Shown here piece by piece: positions 1 to 7,571 of a DNA stretch of 64,000 nucleotides (its first letter is position 1; every line of letters begins with the position of its first letter). A model generated the notes under the pieces. It had not been told where the DNA came from. It saw only the letters and a program-made list of their open reading frames with translations, and did not search any database. Origin of the DNA: Pseudonocardia sp. T1-2H (GTDB lineage: Bacteria; Actinomycetota; Actinomycetes; Mycobacteriales; Pseudonocardiaceae); the NCBI RefSeq assembly GCF_038039215.1, contig NZ_JBBPCL010000001.1, positions 558,001 through 622,000 on the forward strand. Reading direction: 5' to 3'. Position numbers and translations under genes: made by a program.

Positions 1-32
1 GATCGGCGGCGGGTCGGGGTTACGCTGCGGAG

Positions 33-461
33 ATGACCCCCGAGGAGCTCGCGGACCTCGCGCACCTCCGCCGCGCCCGGGACCTCATGGACCGCGAGTA
101 CGCGAGTCCGCTCGACGTCCCGAGCCTCGCCCGGGAGGCGTTGATGTCGCCTGCGCACTTCTCCCGCAGATTCCGCGCCGCGTACGGGGAGACCCCCTAC
201 AGCTACCTGATGACGCGCCGGATCGAGCGGGCGAAGGCCCTGCTCCGGCGCGGCGACCTCACGGTCACCGAGGTCTGCATGGAGGTCGGCTGTACCTCGC
301 TGGGCTCGTTCAGCTCACGGTTCACCGAGCTCGTCGGTGAGAGCCCGACGGCCTACCGTGCACGGGACCACAGCGCGGGCGCAGTCGTCCCGGCGTGCGT
401 CGCCAAGGTCCACACGAGACCGAGCAGGAACGGAGAAGCCCGCCGGCTCGGCGCGCTCTAG
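33..461 (+). CDS. AraC-family transcriptional regulator, short form
   Basis: A 142-residue DNA-binding protein with two helix-turn-helix units of the AraC family (about residues 25-110, including 'SPAHFSRRFRAAYGETPY' and 'CMEVGCTSLGSFSSRF'). There is no N-terminal ligand-binding domain, which is usual for the small AraC proteins found beside glyoxalase-fold genes in actinobacteria. A TACGCT box at 21-26 lies 6 bases before the ATG, so the message is probably leaderless. The VOC gene follows 10 bases downstream, and it is likely a co-expressed partner or target. The basic tail after residue 110 matches nothing I recognise. Confidence 0.88.
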   Translation: MTPEELADLAHLRRARDLMDREYASPLDVPSLAREALMSPAHFSRRFRAAYGETPYSYLMTRRIERAKALLRRGDLTVTEVCMEVGCTSLGSFSSRFTELVGESPTAYRARDHSAGAVVPACVAKVHTRPSRNGEARRLGAL

Positions 462-471
462 CGTTCCCGTC

Positions 472-873
472 ATGAACCTCTCCCTCTCGCACACCACCAT
501 CCTCGTCCACGACCCCGACAAGGCCCTGGACTTCTACCGCGACGCCCTGGGCCTCGAGATGCGCAGCGACATCGCCAACGAGGGTTTCCGCTGGGTGACG
601 CTCTCTCCGCCGTCGCAGCCGGAGATCGAGATCGTCCTCGCCGAGCCGCAGGCCGGCCGTCCGGCCGCCGACGGCGACGCCCTCCTCGGGCTCCTCACCA
701 AGGGCTCGCTCAACGGCGTGATCTTCCGGACCGACGATCTCGACGCCACCTTCGAGAAGGTCCGGGCCTCGGGCGCGGAGGTGCTGCAGGAGCCGATGGC
801 CCAGCCGTGGGGCGTGCGGGACTGCGCCTTCCGCGACCCCTCCGGCAACATGATCCGGATCAACCAGGCCTGA
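472..873 (+). CDS. VOC (glyoxalase/bleomycin-resistance fold) family protein
   Basis: A 133-residue single-domain protein of the vicinal oxygen chelate fold. It opens with the typical 'HTTILVHDPDKALDFYRDALGLE' pattern (shown here across residues 6-28) and closes with 'FRDPSGNMIRINQA'. Family members are metal-dependent lyases, dioxygenases or ligand-binding proteins, and the substrate cannot be read from sequence. The ATG at 472 was chosen because TAGCGT (459-464) lies 7 bases upstream. That -10 box overlaps the stop codon of the AraC gene, giving this gene its own leaderless promoter as well as possible readthrough. Confidence 0.88.
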   Translation: MNLSLSHTTILVHDPDKALDFYRDALGLEMRSDIANEGFRWVTLSPPSQPEIEIVLAEPQAGRPAADGDALLGLLTKGSLNGVIFRTDDLDATFEKVRASGAEVLQEPMAQPWGVRDCAFRDPSGNMIRINQA

Positions 874-1211
874 TCGGGGCAGGTGATCGATCCGCGGGCG
901 TGGCCGGGCCCGGCCGTGGTCGGCCCGGTGGCCGGCGGGCACCGGAGCGAGGTCGTCGAGATCGGGGCGACGGCGGGCTGGTCGCGCGGCGCAGCCGTCG
1001 CCCGCCGGAGGCGTTGGCAGGGGAGCTCGACCTCATGGACCTGCTCGCAGCACGGCGACCCGCGCGCGTCGACCATGCGGACCTCGATCTCGCCGCGGTC
1101 CCCGGGGCGCTCACCGGTGAGCGATCGCGGATCGCGACGACGGCGACCGACGCGTGGCGTGCGAGGCGAACGGGTGGCTCGTGGAACCCGAGTACGCGCG
1201 CGGGCGGCTCG
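874..1211. other. Gap with no supportable gene
   Basis: About 340 bases between the VOC gene and the convergent cupin gene. Open frames exist on both strands because of the high GC, but none has a start with a ribosome-binding site, a recognisable family motif or a convincing residue composition. A minus-strand stretch near 1000-1130 reads somewhat protein-like and could be a decayed remnant. No terminator hairpin was found. Confidence 0.5.
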
Positions 1212-1547
1212 CTAGATCGGCGGCAGGTCCGACTGCGCGATGACCACCAGCATCCCGGCGTCCGACCCTGCCGAGTGCTCCTCGCCCGGCTTCCACACCG
1301 CGGCCCGGCCGGCCTCGACGGGCTGCCGCACGTCGTCCGGGCCCGCGACCCAGCCCGCGCCCTCGACCACCGCGAAGAGCTGCCACTGCCGCGTCGGATG
1401 ACGGCCGAGCGTCCCGCCCGGGGCGATGCGGGCGACGTGCAGGCTCGCCGCCCCGGAGGTCGCGTGCACCGGGAGCAGCCGCAGCATGTCGACGCCGGTG
1501 CTGCCGAACTGCTCGACGGCCCGGGACCGCAGGGTCACGATCTCCAT
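1212..1547 (-). CDS. Cupin-domain protein
   Basis: A 111-residue small beta-barrel protein. The cupin core is visible as 'GGTLGRHPTRQWQLFAVVEG' (motif 1, with His and Gln where metal ligands usually lie) and 'VWKPGEEHSAGSDAGMLVV' (motif 2). The start at 1547 follows a GGGAGG ribosome-binding site 5 bases upstream, and the longer upstream frame is rejected. Function is unassigned: members bind small ligands or metals, often as sugar- or stress-related proteins. It stands alone on the minus strand, downstream of the FAD dehydrogenase. Confidence 0.75.
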   Translation of the reverse strand: MEIVTLRSRAVEQFGSTGVDMLRLLPVHATSGAASLHVARIAPGGTLGRHPTRQWQLFAVVEGAGWVAGPDDVRQPVEAGRAAVWKPGEEHSAGSDAGMLVVIAQSDLPPI

Positions 1548-1748
1548 CGATGCCTCCCGTCGCGGACGGGTCCAGTCCACCACGGCGGGGGCGTGGGGCC
1601 GGTACGGCGGCGCGATGCCCCAGCCCCAGCGCGGCACGGGCAGGCGGAGCTTCCGGCGGCCTGAACGCTCCCGTTCGGGCGGTTCCGCGCGCGGCCGGAC
1701 CCGCGCGGAAGAACCCGGACCCGCGCGGATCGAGACGGGGGACAGGCG

Positions 1749-3413
1749 TCAGAGTGCGAGCGCGGCGCCGCGGCCCGCGGCCCGCCCGGAGAACAGACAG
1801 CCGCCGAGGAAGGTGCCCTCGAGCGAGCGGTACCCGTGCACGCCTCCGCCCCCGAACCCGGCGACCTCGCCGGCGGCGAACAGCCCGGGAACCGGTGTCC
1901 CGGCGGCGTCGAGCACCCGGCCGGAGAGGTCGGTCTGCAGGCCGCCGAGGGTCTTCCGGGTCAGCACGTGCAGTTTCACCGCGATCAGCGGGCCCGCCTT
2001 CGGGTCCAGGATCCGGTGCGGGGTCGCGGTGCGGCCGAGCCTGTCCCCGCGGTAGCGCCGGGCGTTGTGGATGGACATGACCTGCAGGTCCTTGGTGAAG
2101 GCGTTGTCCATCTCGCGGTCCCGCGCGACGATCTGCCGCTCGATCGTCGCCAGGTCCAGCGGCGCCTCGGGGGAGATCTTGTTCATCCCGTCGACGAGCT
2201 CCGCGAGCGTCCCGGCGACCACGAAGTCCTCGCCGCGCTCCTTGAACGCCTCGACGGGGGCGGGGGCGCCGGGGCGGATCCGGCCGAGCGTCGCGCGGAT
2301 GTCCTTGCCGGTCAGGTCCGGGTTCTGCTCCGAGCCGGAAAGCGCGAACTCCTTCTCGATGATTCTCTGGGTGAGGATGAACCAGGAGTGGTCGAATCCG
2401 GTGTGGCGCAGCGTCTTCAGCGTCCCGAGCGTGTCGAAGCCGGGGAAGTTCGGGGCGGGCAGCCGGCGCCCGGCGCCGTCGAGCCAGATCGACGACGGGC
2501 CGGGCAGGATCCGGATGCCGTGCCGCTCCCAGACGGGGTCCCAGTTCCGGATGCCCTCGACGTAGTGCCACATCCGGTCCCGGTTCACGACCCGCCCGCC
2601 GGCGGCCTCGGTGATGCCGAGCATCCGGCCGTCGACGTGCGCGGGCACGCCGGTGATCATGTGCTCGGGCGGGGTGCCGAGCCGCTCCGGCCAGTTCGCG
2701 CGGACGAGGTCGTGGTTCGCGCCGATGCCGCCGGAGGTGACGACGACCGCCTGTGCGCGCAGCTCGAAGGCCCCGGTCTCCGTACGCGAGCTGGCCTCCC
2801 CGCGGGCGACCGCGCTGGGCTCCAGGACCACGCCCGTGACCCCGTCGATCACACCGTTCGTGCTGGTCAGAGCATCGACCCGATGGCGGGACCGGAGATC
2901 GACGAGGCCGGCCCGCTCGCCGTCGCGGACCTTCCTCGCGAACGGTTCGACGAGCCCGGGCCCGGTGCCCCAGGTGACGTGGAAACGTGGGACGGAGTTG
3001 CCGTGCCCGTCGGCGAGGTATCCGCCGCGCTCGGCCCAGCCGACCAGTGGGAACCAGCGCACGCCCAGGCCGTGCAGCCAGCTCCGCTTCTCGCCGGCGG
3101 CGAAGTGGACGTAGGCGGTGGCCCACTGGCGCGCCCAGAAGTCCTCGCCTCCCGGGTCGTCGACGCCGCGGTCGAACTCCGCGCTGCCCAGCCAGTCCTG
3201 CAGGGCGAGCTCGGGGGAGTCCTTGATACCCATGCGCCGCTGCTCGGGGGAGTCGACGAGGAAGAGGCCGCCGAAGGACCAGAATGCCTGGCCGCCGAGG
3301 CTCGCCTCCGGCTCCTGGTCGAGGAGGAGCACGCGCTTGCCCGCGGCGACGAGCTCGGCGGTGGCGACGAGACCGGCGAGCCCCGCCCCGACCACGATGA
3401 CGTCGGCGTCCAT
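1749..3413 (-). CDS. FAD-binding dehydrogenase (3-ketosteroid-dehydrogenase-like flavoprotein)
   Basis: A 554-residue flavoprotein. Residues 4-32 form the N-terminal dinucleotide-binding fold ('DVIVVGAGLAGLVATAEL', acidic end at 'LLLDQE'), and the C-terminal FAD contact is 'PGLFAAGEVAGFGGGGVHG'. This arrangement belongs to the fumarate reductase/succinate dehydrogenase flavoprotein superfamily, in the branch annotated as FAD-binding dehydrogenase (COG3573), which is related to KstD. The substrate is unknown. No other steroid-degradation genes are nearby, so a steroid role is only a family-level suggestion. Length is normal and the gene is intact. Confidence 0.85.
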   Translation of the reverse strand: MDADVIVVGAGLAGLVATAELVAAGKRVLLLDQEPEASLGGQAFWSFGGLFLVDSPEQRRMGIKDSPELALQDWLGSAEFDRGVDDPGGEDFWARQWATAYVHFAAGEKRSWLHGLGVRWFPLVGWAERGGYLADGHGNSVPRFHVTWGTGPGLVEPFARKVRDGERAGLVDLRSRHRVDALTSTNGVIDGVTGVVLEPSAVARGEASSRTETGAFELRAQAVVVTSGGIGANHDLVRANWPERLGTPPEHMITGVPAHVDGRMLGITEAAGGRVVNRDRMWHYVEGIRNWDPVWERHGIRILPGPSSIWLDGAGRRLPAPNFPGFDTLGTLKTLRHTGFDHSWFILTQRIIEKEFALSGSEQNPDLTGKDIRATLGRIRPGAPAPVEAFKERGEDFVVAGTLAELVDGMNKISPEAPLDLATIERQIVARDREMDNAFTKDLQVMSIHNARRYRGDRLGRTATPHRILDPKAGPLIAVKLHVLTRKTLGGLQTDLSGRVLDAAGTPVPGLFAAGEVAGFGGGGVHGYRSLEGTFLGGCLFSGRAAGRGAALAL

Positions 3414-3557
3414 GACGTCTCCTGTCCGTTTCGTCCTACTCTGGCACCGGTGCGGCCCACCGTCACCCGTGAGTTCGTTCGGTGACCGCGGTCTGCGGTA
3501 CGAACGCGGCCCTGTCGTGGCGGCCTCGTACCACGGACGGCGATCAAGAGCTTGTCA

Positions 3558-3617
3558 CCGGTGTGCGCAGAGCGGGCCGGTGACCGGCCGGCCGGGGTGC
3601 GCCGGTGTGCGCAGAGC
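3558..3617. repeat. Pair of 16-bp direct repeats
   Basis: CCGGTGTGCGCAGAGC occurs at 3558-3573 and again at 3602-3617, 44 bases apart, between the FAD dehydrogenase start and the small membrane protein gene. The spacing of about four helical turns could suit a dimeric regulator, but nothing else supports a regulatory role. Confidence 0.4.
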
Positions 3618-3674
3618 AAGGGCCAAGCGGGAGGACCCGCGGGGGGCCCGGCAGCGGCGCGGCCGGCGAGAGCG

Positions 3675-3893
3675 CTACCGGGCGGGGCGTTCGGAGTCCG
3701 GCTTCGCGGAGAGCGGGCCCTTGGTGCGGCGCTGCAGCCAGCCCCGGCCCTGGTGCAGGGTTCGGCTGAAGGCGTTGGGGCCCCGGCGCTTCTCGATGAG
3801 GTCGCCGATCTTTCCGAGCAGCCAGCCGATCACCGGCGCCGCGACCGCCAGGATCAGCCACATACGGAACCGCTTGGACAGGAAAGCCCACAT
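3675..3893 (-). CDS. Small single-pass membrane protein, actinobacterial
   Basis: A 72-residue protein with one hydrophobic segment (about residues 10-28, 'MWLILAVAAPVIGWLLGKI') followed by a basic cytoplasmic tail. The ATG at 3893 is preferred over the GTG at 3905 because AGGTG lies 8 bases before it. Similar small proteins of unknown role are common in actinobacteria; no function can be assigned. It lies upstream of, and divergent from, tatA. Confidence 0.6.
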   Translation of the reverse strand: MWAFLSKRFRMWLILAVAAPVIGWLLGKIGDLIEKRRGPNAFSRTLHQGRGWLQRRTKGPLSAKPDSERPAR

Positions 3894-4076
3894 CGCCGTC
3901 GTCACCTCTCACCCGGGCCACCGGGGCGGCGACCGGCCGCGAGCGTAGCGACGTCGCGGTGATCGCGCTCCCGGAGCGCGCCCTGACCGGCCGGAACGAG
4001 TCACTCCGCGGCCCCGCGCTCGTTGCACCGGGTACGAGGGTCGCGGCGGTGTGGCCCGGGCGAGAGGACAGATGAC

Positions 4077-4310
4077 ATGCCGAACCTCGGTGGGTGGGAG
4101 ATCGTCATCCTCGTGGGGGTGTTGCTCCTGCTGTTCGGCGCGAAGCGGCTGCCCACCATGGCGCGCTCCGTCGGGCAGTCCGCCCGGATCTTCAAGGGCG
4201 AGATGAAGGGCCTGCGGGACGAGCCCGCCACGGCGGCGCCCGCCCCTGAGCGGGAGTACACGCCCACGGCCGTGCTGCCGGCCGTCGCGGAGGCCCCCCG
4301 CACCCCGTGA
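4077..4310 (+). CDS. tatA: Sec-independent protein translocase subunit TatA
   Basis: A 77-residue twin-arginine translocation subunit. It shows the diagnostic short N-terminal membrane helix ('GWEIVILVGVLLLLFGAKRLP', residues about 6-26), the FGAKRLP hinge, an amphipathic helix ('MARSVGQSARIFKGEMKGL') and an acidic, proline-rich tail. TatA oligomers form the pore that exports folded proteins. The gene stands alone, without tatB or tatC nearby, which is common in actinobacteria. A strong terminator follows at 4335-4366. Confidence 0.93.
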   Translation: MPNLGGWEIVILVGVLLLLFGAKRLPTMARSVGQSARIFKGEMKGLRDEPATAAPAPEREYTPTAVLPAVAEAPRTP

Positions 4311-4334
4311 CCCCCACCGCCCGAGCGGCAACGG

Positions 4335-4366
4335 AACGGGCCGGCACCCTCGGGTGCCGGCCCGTT
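4335..4366 (+). terminator. Terminator hairpin after tatA
   Basis: AACGGGCCGGCACCC (4335-4349) pairs perfectly with GGGTGCCGGCCCGTT (4352-4366), a 15-bp stem with a minimal loop. There is no U tract, which is typical for high-GC actinobacterial terminators. Confidence 0.8.
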
Positions 4367-4379
4367 CTCGTGTGCGGGG

Positions 4380-4500
4380 ACTCCATCTTCGCGGCGGCGC
4401 TCTTGATCGCCTCGCGGACGCGGAAGTAGCTGCCGCAGCGGCAGACGTTCTCGATCGCGTCGATGTCGGCGTCGATCGGGTCGGGTACACGCTCGAGCGC
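4380..4500 (-). pseudogene. Remnant of a [2Fe-2S] subunit of a molybdenum hydroxylase
   Basis: Minus-strand translation across this stretch reads 'PDPIDADIDAIENVCRCGSY' followed by 'FRVREAIKSAA'. This matches the C-terminal cluster-binding end of the small iron-sulfur subunit of xanthine dehydrogenase or isoquinoline oxidoreductase (CxCGxYxRIRxAI signature). The rest of the gene, including the N-terminal ferredoxin fold, is missing, and the frame has no valid start. It is the decayed tail of a lost molybdenum-hydroxylase locus. Confidence 0.65.
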
Positions 4501-4682
4501 GAATCGGGCGAAACGCCCAGCAGATGCGGCGGTTCGTCGCGGCGAGCGGGGGCACGTGGGGGAGGCGGCATCCACTCCCCGTACTCGCGGACCGTGACGG
4601 AAGGCACCTTCGCCAGTCCTCCGGGGTCTCGTCCTGTGCGGAGAGCCGCGGCGGCGGGGTGACGAGCGCTACCCTCGTACCT

Positions 4683-5114
4683 GTGGCGGGTGACCGTCCC
4701 CTCCTGCTCGGCGTGCTGACGTATCTGGGGATCGCCGTCGCACCGACGCTCTTCCTCTGGGCCGCGGTGCGGTTGGGGCCTGCGCTCTTCGACCTTCTCG
4801 CCGGTGCCGCTTCGATGCGCCGCCGCCGCGGCCCGCAGCCCGTCGGCCCGTCGCTGGAATCCCTGGTGGTGGACCTGCGACGGCTCCGCGCCGAGGTTCG
4901 GGGCCCCGGACCGCCCACGCAGGTCAGGCGAGTCGCGCTGCTCGCCGCGTACGACGACGTCCTGCTCGACGTGTGCCGGGCGGCCGACGTCGGGTCCTCG
5001 CTCGCGGAGGCGCCGCCGGGAGAGCGGCCGTACGCCCGGTTGCTCACCGAGGCCGCGATCGAGGAGGCCGGAATCGCCCTCGACCCGCCGTACGAGGGCC
5101 CGGCCGCGGCATGA
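4683..5114 (+). CDS. Conserved actinobacterial membrane-anchored protein
   Basis: A 143-residue protein with one N-terminal membrane helix ('LLLGVLTYLGIAVAPTLFLWAAV') and a soluble domain rich in Leu, Arg and Asp ('SLESLVVDLRRLRAEVRG', 'VALLAAYDDVLLDVCRA'). The GTG at 4683 is chosen because TACCCT (4670-4675) lies 7 bases upstream, the leaderless spacing seen repeatedly in this window. A GTG at 4659 is an alternative. I recognise the general pattern from other actinobacteria but no function. Confidence 0.65.
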   Translation: MAGDRPLLLGVLTYLGIAVAPTLFLWAAVRLGPALFDLLAGAASMRRRRGPQPVGPSLESLVVDLRRLRAEVRGPGPPTQVRRVALLAAYDDVLLDVCRAADVGSSLAEAPPGERPYARLLTEAAIEEAGIALDPPYEGPAAA

Positions 5115-5257
5115 TCCCGGACGGTGCTCGTGCGCGTCCACCCCCTCTTCTGCAGGGATGGGTAAAGTCGCCTTTACCCGAGCGGGAACGCCGCAGCCCC
5201 ACCGCGCGTTCTACCGATCAGAAGCTCGCACCACCGAGTAGTTCGAGGAGGACCCAG

Positions 5258-6067
5258 GTGCGCACCAGCAGCAACCCGGCGTTCCGCAACCTGTCCAGCG
5301 GACAGGGCGGCGGCTACGCCACGTTCGACCGCCAGGGCGGTGGTCTCATGGGCGGCGGCGCCGCCTATGCCGACGCCCAGGCCTCGCAGGTCGGATACGG
5401 GCGCGCCGGGTCCGGTGAACGCCCGATCACGATCGACGACGTCGTCCAGAAGACCGCGATCACCGCGGGCGCCGCGCTCGTCGCCGGTGTACTGACCGCG
5501 GTCAGCGGCGCGTACTTCCTGGCGCTGCCGGCGTTCATCGTCGGCTTCGTCGTGTCGCTCATCGTCATCTTCAAGCAGAGCTCGAACCCGGCGCTGGTGC
5601 TGACCTACTCGGTCGCCATGGGCGTCGCGCTCGGCGGGGTCAGCGGCCTGTTCAACGACATCTACCCGGGCATCGCGCTGCAGGCCATCATCGGTACCGC
5701 GGGCGTGTTCGTCGGCATGCTGGTCCTCTACAAGACCGGGGCCGTGAAGGTCACGCCGAAGTTCACCAAGTGGCTGATGGGCGCCCTGATCGGCGTCACC
5801 GTCCTGATGCTGTTCAACCTCGTGATGAGCCTGTTCGGGGTCAACACGGGGCTGCGCGACGGCGGTCCGATCGCCATCATCTTCAGCCTCGTCGTGATCG
5901 GTGTGGCGGCGTTCAGCTTGATGCTCGACTTCGACCAGGCGACCCAGGCCATCAGGGCCGGCGCCCCGGCGAAGTTCGCCTGGTACATCTCCTTCGGGCT
6001 GATGACCACGCTGGTCTGGCTCTACATCGAGATCCTGCGCCTGCTGAGCTACCTGCGGCAGGACTGA
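5258..6067 (+). CDS. Bax inhibitor-1/YccA family membrane protein
   Basis: A 269-residue polytopic membrane protein. After a Gly/Gln-rich cytoplasmic N-terminus (residues 1-55) there are about seven hydrophobic helices, with the family's repeated features 'SNPALVLTYSVAMGVALGG', 'GTAGVFVGMLVLYKTG' and a closing 'YIEILRLLSYL'. Bacterial relatives such as YetJ are pH-sensitive calcium-leak channels, and a similar role is inferred here. The GTG at 5258 follows GAGGAGG. A strong hairpin terminator lies just after the stop codon. Confidence 0.88.
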   Translation: MRTSSNPAFRNLSSGQGGGYATFDRQGGGLMGGGAAYADAQASQVGYGRAGSGERPITIDDVVQKTAITAGAALVAGVLTAVSGAYFLALPAFIVGFVVSLIVIFKQSSNPALVLTYSVAMGVALGGVSGLFNDIYPGIALQAIIGTAGVFVGMLVLYKTGAVKVTPKFTKWLMGALIGVTVLMLFNLVMSLFGVNTGLRDGGPIAIIFSLVVIGVAAFSLMLDFDQATQAIRAGAPAKFAWYISFGLMTTLVWLYIEILRLLSYLRQD

Positions 6068-6083
6068 ACACCCCTGCACGACG

Positions 6084-6112
6084 ACGGCCCCTCCCGCTCC
6101 GGGAGGGGCCGT
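6084..6112. terminator. Bidirectional terminator between the Bax-inhibitor-like gene and thiolase
   Basis: ACGGCCCCTCCC (6084-6095), loop GCTCC, GGGAGGGGCCGT (6101-6112): a perfect 12-bp stem between two convergent genes, followed by TTCG on the plus strand. It can serve both transcripts. Confidence 0.85.
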
Positions 6113-6127
6113 TTCGCGTGCAGGGGA

Positions 6128-7357
6128 TCAGCTCAGGCGCTCGACCACCAGAGCCATGCCCTGGCCGCCGCCGACGCACATGGTCTCCAGGCCGATGCTC
6201 TTGTCCCGGCTGCGCAGGCCGTTGAGCAGGGTGGTGGTGATCCGGGCGCCGGTCATGCCGAACGGGTGCCCGACGGCGATGGCGCCGCCGTGGACGTTGA
6301 GCTTGTCGTCGTCGAACGGGTCGATGCCGAGGTCCCGGGCGGACGGGATGACCTGCGCGGCGAAGGCCTCGTTGATCTCGACGAGGTCGACGTCGTCGAT
6401 GGTCATGCCGGCACGGGCCAGCGCCTGGCGCGACGCCTCGACGGGGCCGAGGCCCATGATCTCCGGGGAGAGCCCGGTGACGCCGGTGGAGATGATCCGG
6501 GCGAGCGGGGTGATGCCCAGGTCCTTCGCCTTGCTGTCGGACATGATCACCAGGGCGGCGGCGCCGTCGTTGAGCGGGCAGCAGTTGCCGGCGGTGATCA
6601 GCCCGTCGGGCCGGAAGACCGGCTTGAGCTGCGAGACCGCGTCGTAGGTGACGCCGGCGCGAGGGCCGTCGTCGGTGTCGGCGACGCTGCCGTCGGGCAG
6701 GGTGACCGGGGTGATCTCGCGGGCGAAGAAGCCGTCGGAGATCGCCTTCTCGGCCAGGTTCTGCGAGCGGACGCCGAAGCGGTCCATGTCCTCGCGGGTG
6801 ACGCCCTTCGCCCGGGCGAGGTTCTCCGCGGTCTGGCCCATCGCGATGTAGGCGTCGGGCAGCAGGCCGTCCTGGCGCGGGTCGGTCCAGGTGTCGGTCC
6901 CGGACTCGGCGGTGGCGACCGTGCGGGCCTCCGCGTCGGCGAAGAGCGGATTGTGCGTGTCCGGCAGCGAGTCGGAGTTGCCCTTGACGAACCGGGACAC
7001 GGCCTCGACGCCGGCGGAGATGAACACGTCGCCCTCGCCGGCCTTGATGGCGTGCAGGGCCATCCGCGTGGTCTGCACCGACGAGGAGCAGTACCGGGTG
7101 ATCGTGGTCCCGGGCAGCGTGTCGTAGCCGAGGAGGACGGCGACGATGCGCCCCAGGTTGTGGCCCTGCTCGCCGCCGGGCAGGCCGCAGCCGAGCATCA
7201 GGTCGTCGATCTCGGACGGGGCGAGCTGGGGGACCTGGGCCAGGGCGGCGCGCACCATCTGGGCCGTCAGGTCGTCCGGCCGCATCTCGGCCAGGGAACC
7301 CTTGCGGGCCCGGCCGATCGGGGACCGGGCCGCTGCGACGATCACTGCCTCGGGCAT
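6128..7357 (-). CDS. fadA: Acetyl-CoA C-acyltransferase (thiolase)
   Basis: A 409-residue thiolase that cleaves 3-ketoacyl-CoA, or condenses acetyl-CoA, in fatty acid metabolism. The acylated cysteine lies in 'ITRYCSSSVQTTRMAL', the His of the catalytic triad in 'GGAIAVGHPFGMTGAR', and the second cysteine in 'METMCVGGGQGMALV'. The 'NEAF' loop is also present. The start at 7357 was chosen for the AAGGAG site 6 bases upstream, which removes a 15-residue extension. Position matches fadA3 (Rv1074c) of M. tuberculosis. Confidence 0.9.
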   Translation of the reverse strand: MPEAVIVAAARSPIGRARKGSLAEMRPDDLTAQMVRAALAQVPQLAPSEIDDLMLGCGLPGGEQGHNLGRIVAVLLGYDTLPGTTITRYCSSSVQTTRMALHAIKAGEGDVFISAGVEAVSRFVKGNSDSLPDTHNPLFADAEARTVATAESGTDTWTDPRQDGLLPDAYIAMGQTAENLARAKGVTREDMDRFGVRSQNLAEKAISDGFFAREITPVTLPDGSVADTDDGPRAGVTYDAVSQLKPVFRPDGLITAGNCCPLNDGAAALVIMSDSKAKDLGITPLARIISTGVTGLSPEIMGLGPVEASRQALARAGMTIDDVDLVEINEAFAAQVIPSARDLGIDPFDDDKLNVHGGAIAVGHPFGMTGARITTTLLNGLRSRDKSIGLETMCVGGGQGMALVVERLS

Positions 7358-7571
7358 CGCTGCTCCTTGGGTCGAAAGGTTGTCGTCGGTGACGTTACCC
7401 ATCGGTACGGAACGGCCCGACCGGGCACCGGGCCGGACTGCTCACACACTGTCGCACCGTGGTGCTCCGAACGCTGCGCGCCGAGGACCTTTTGTCGTAT
7501 GGGAAGGCCATCTCGTCGACGGCGGGTGAGGTTTTGATAACGATCCACCGTTATGGCCGGATTGACCGGTT

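Noticed and set aside
874..1211. Protein-like minus-strand stretch between the VOC and cupin genes
   Set aside because: No start codon with a ribosome-binding site, no recognisable family and frequent frame conflicts; left as a gap.
1836..3485. 549-codon plus-strand ORF opposite the FAD dehydrogenase
   Set aside because: It is the antisense shadow of a clear flavoprotein gene: Asp/Gly/Arg/Val-rich composition, no family motif and no ribosome-binding site.
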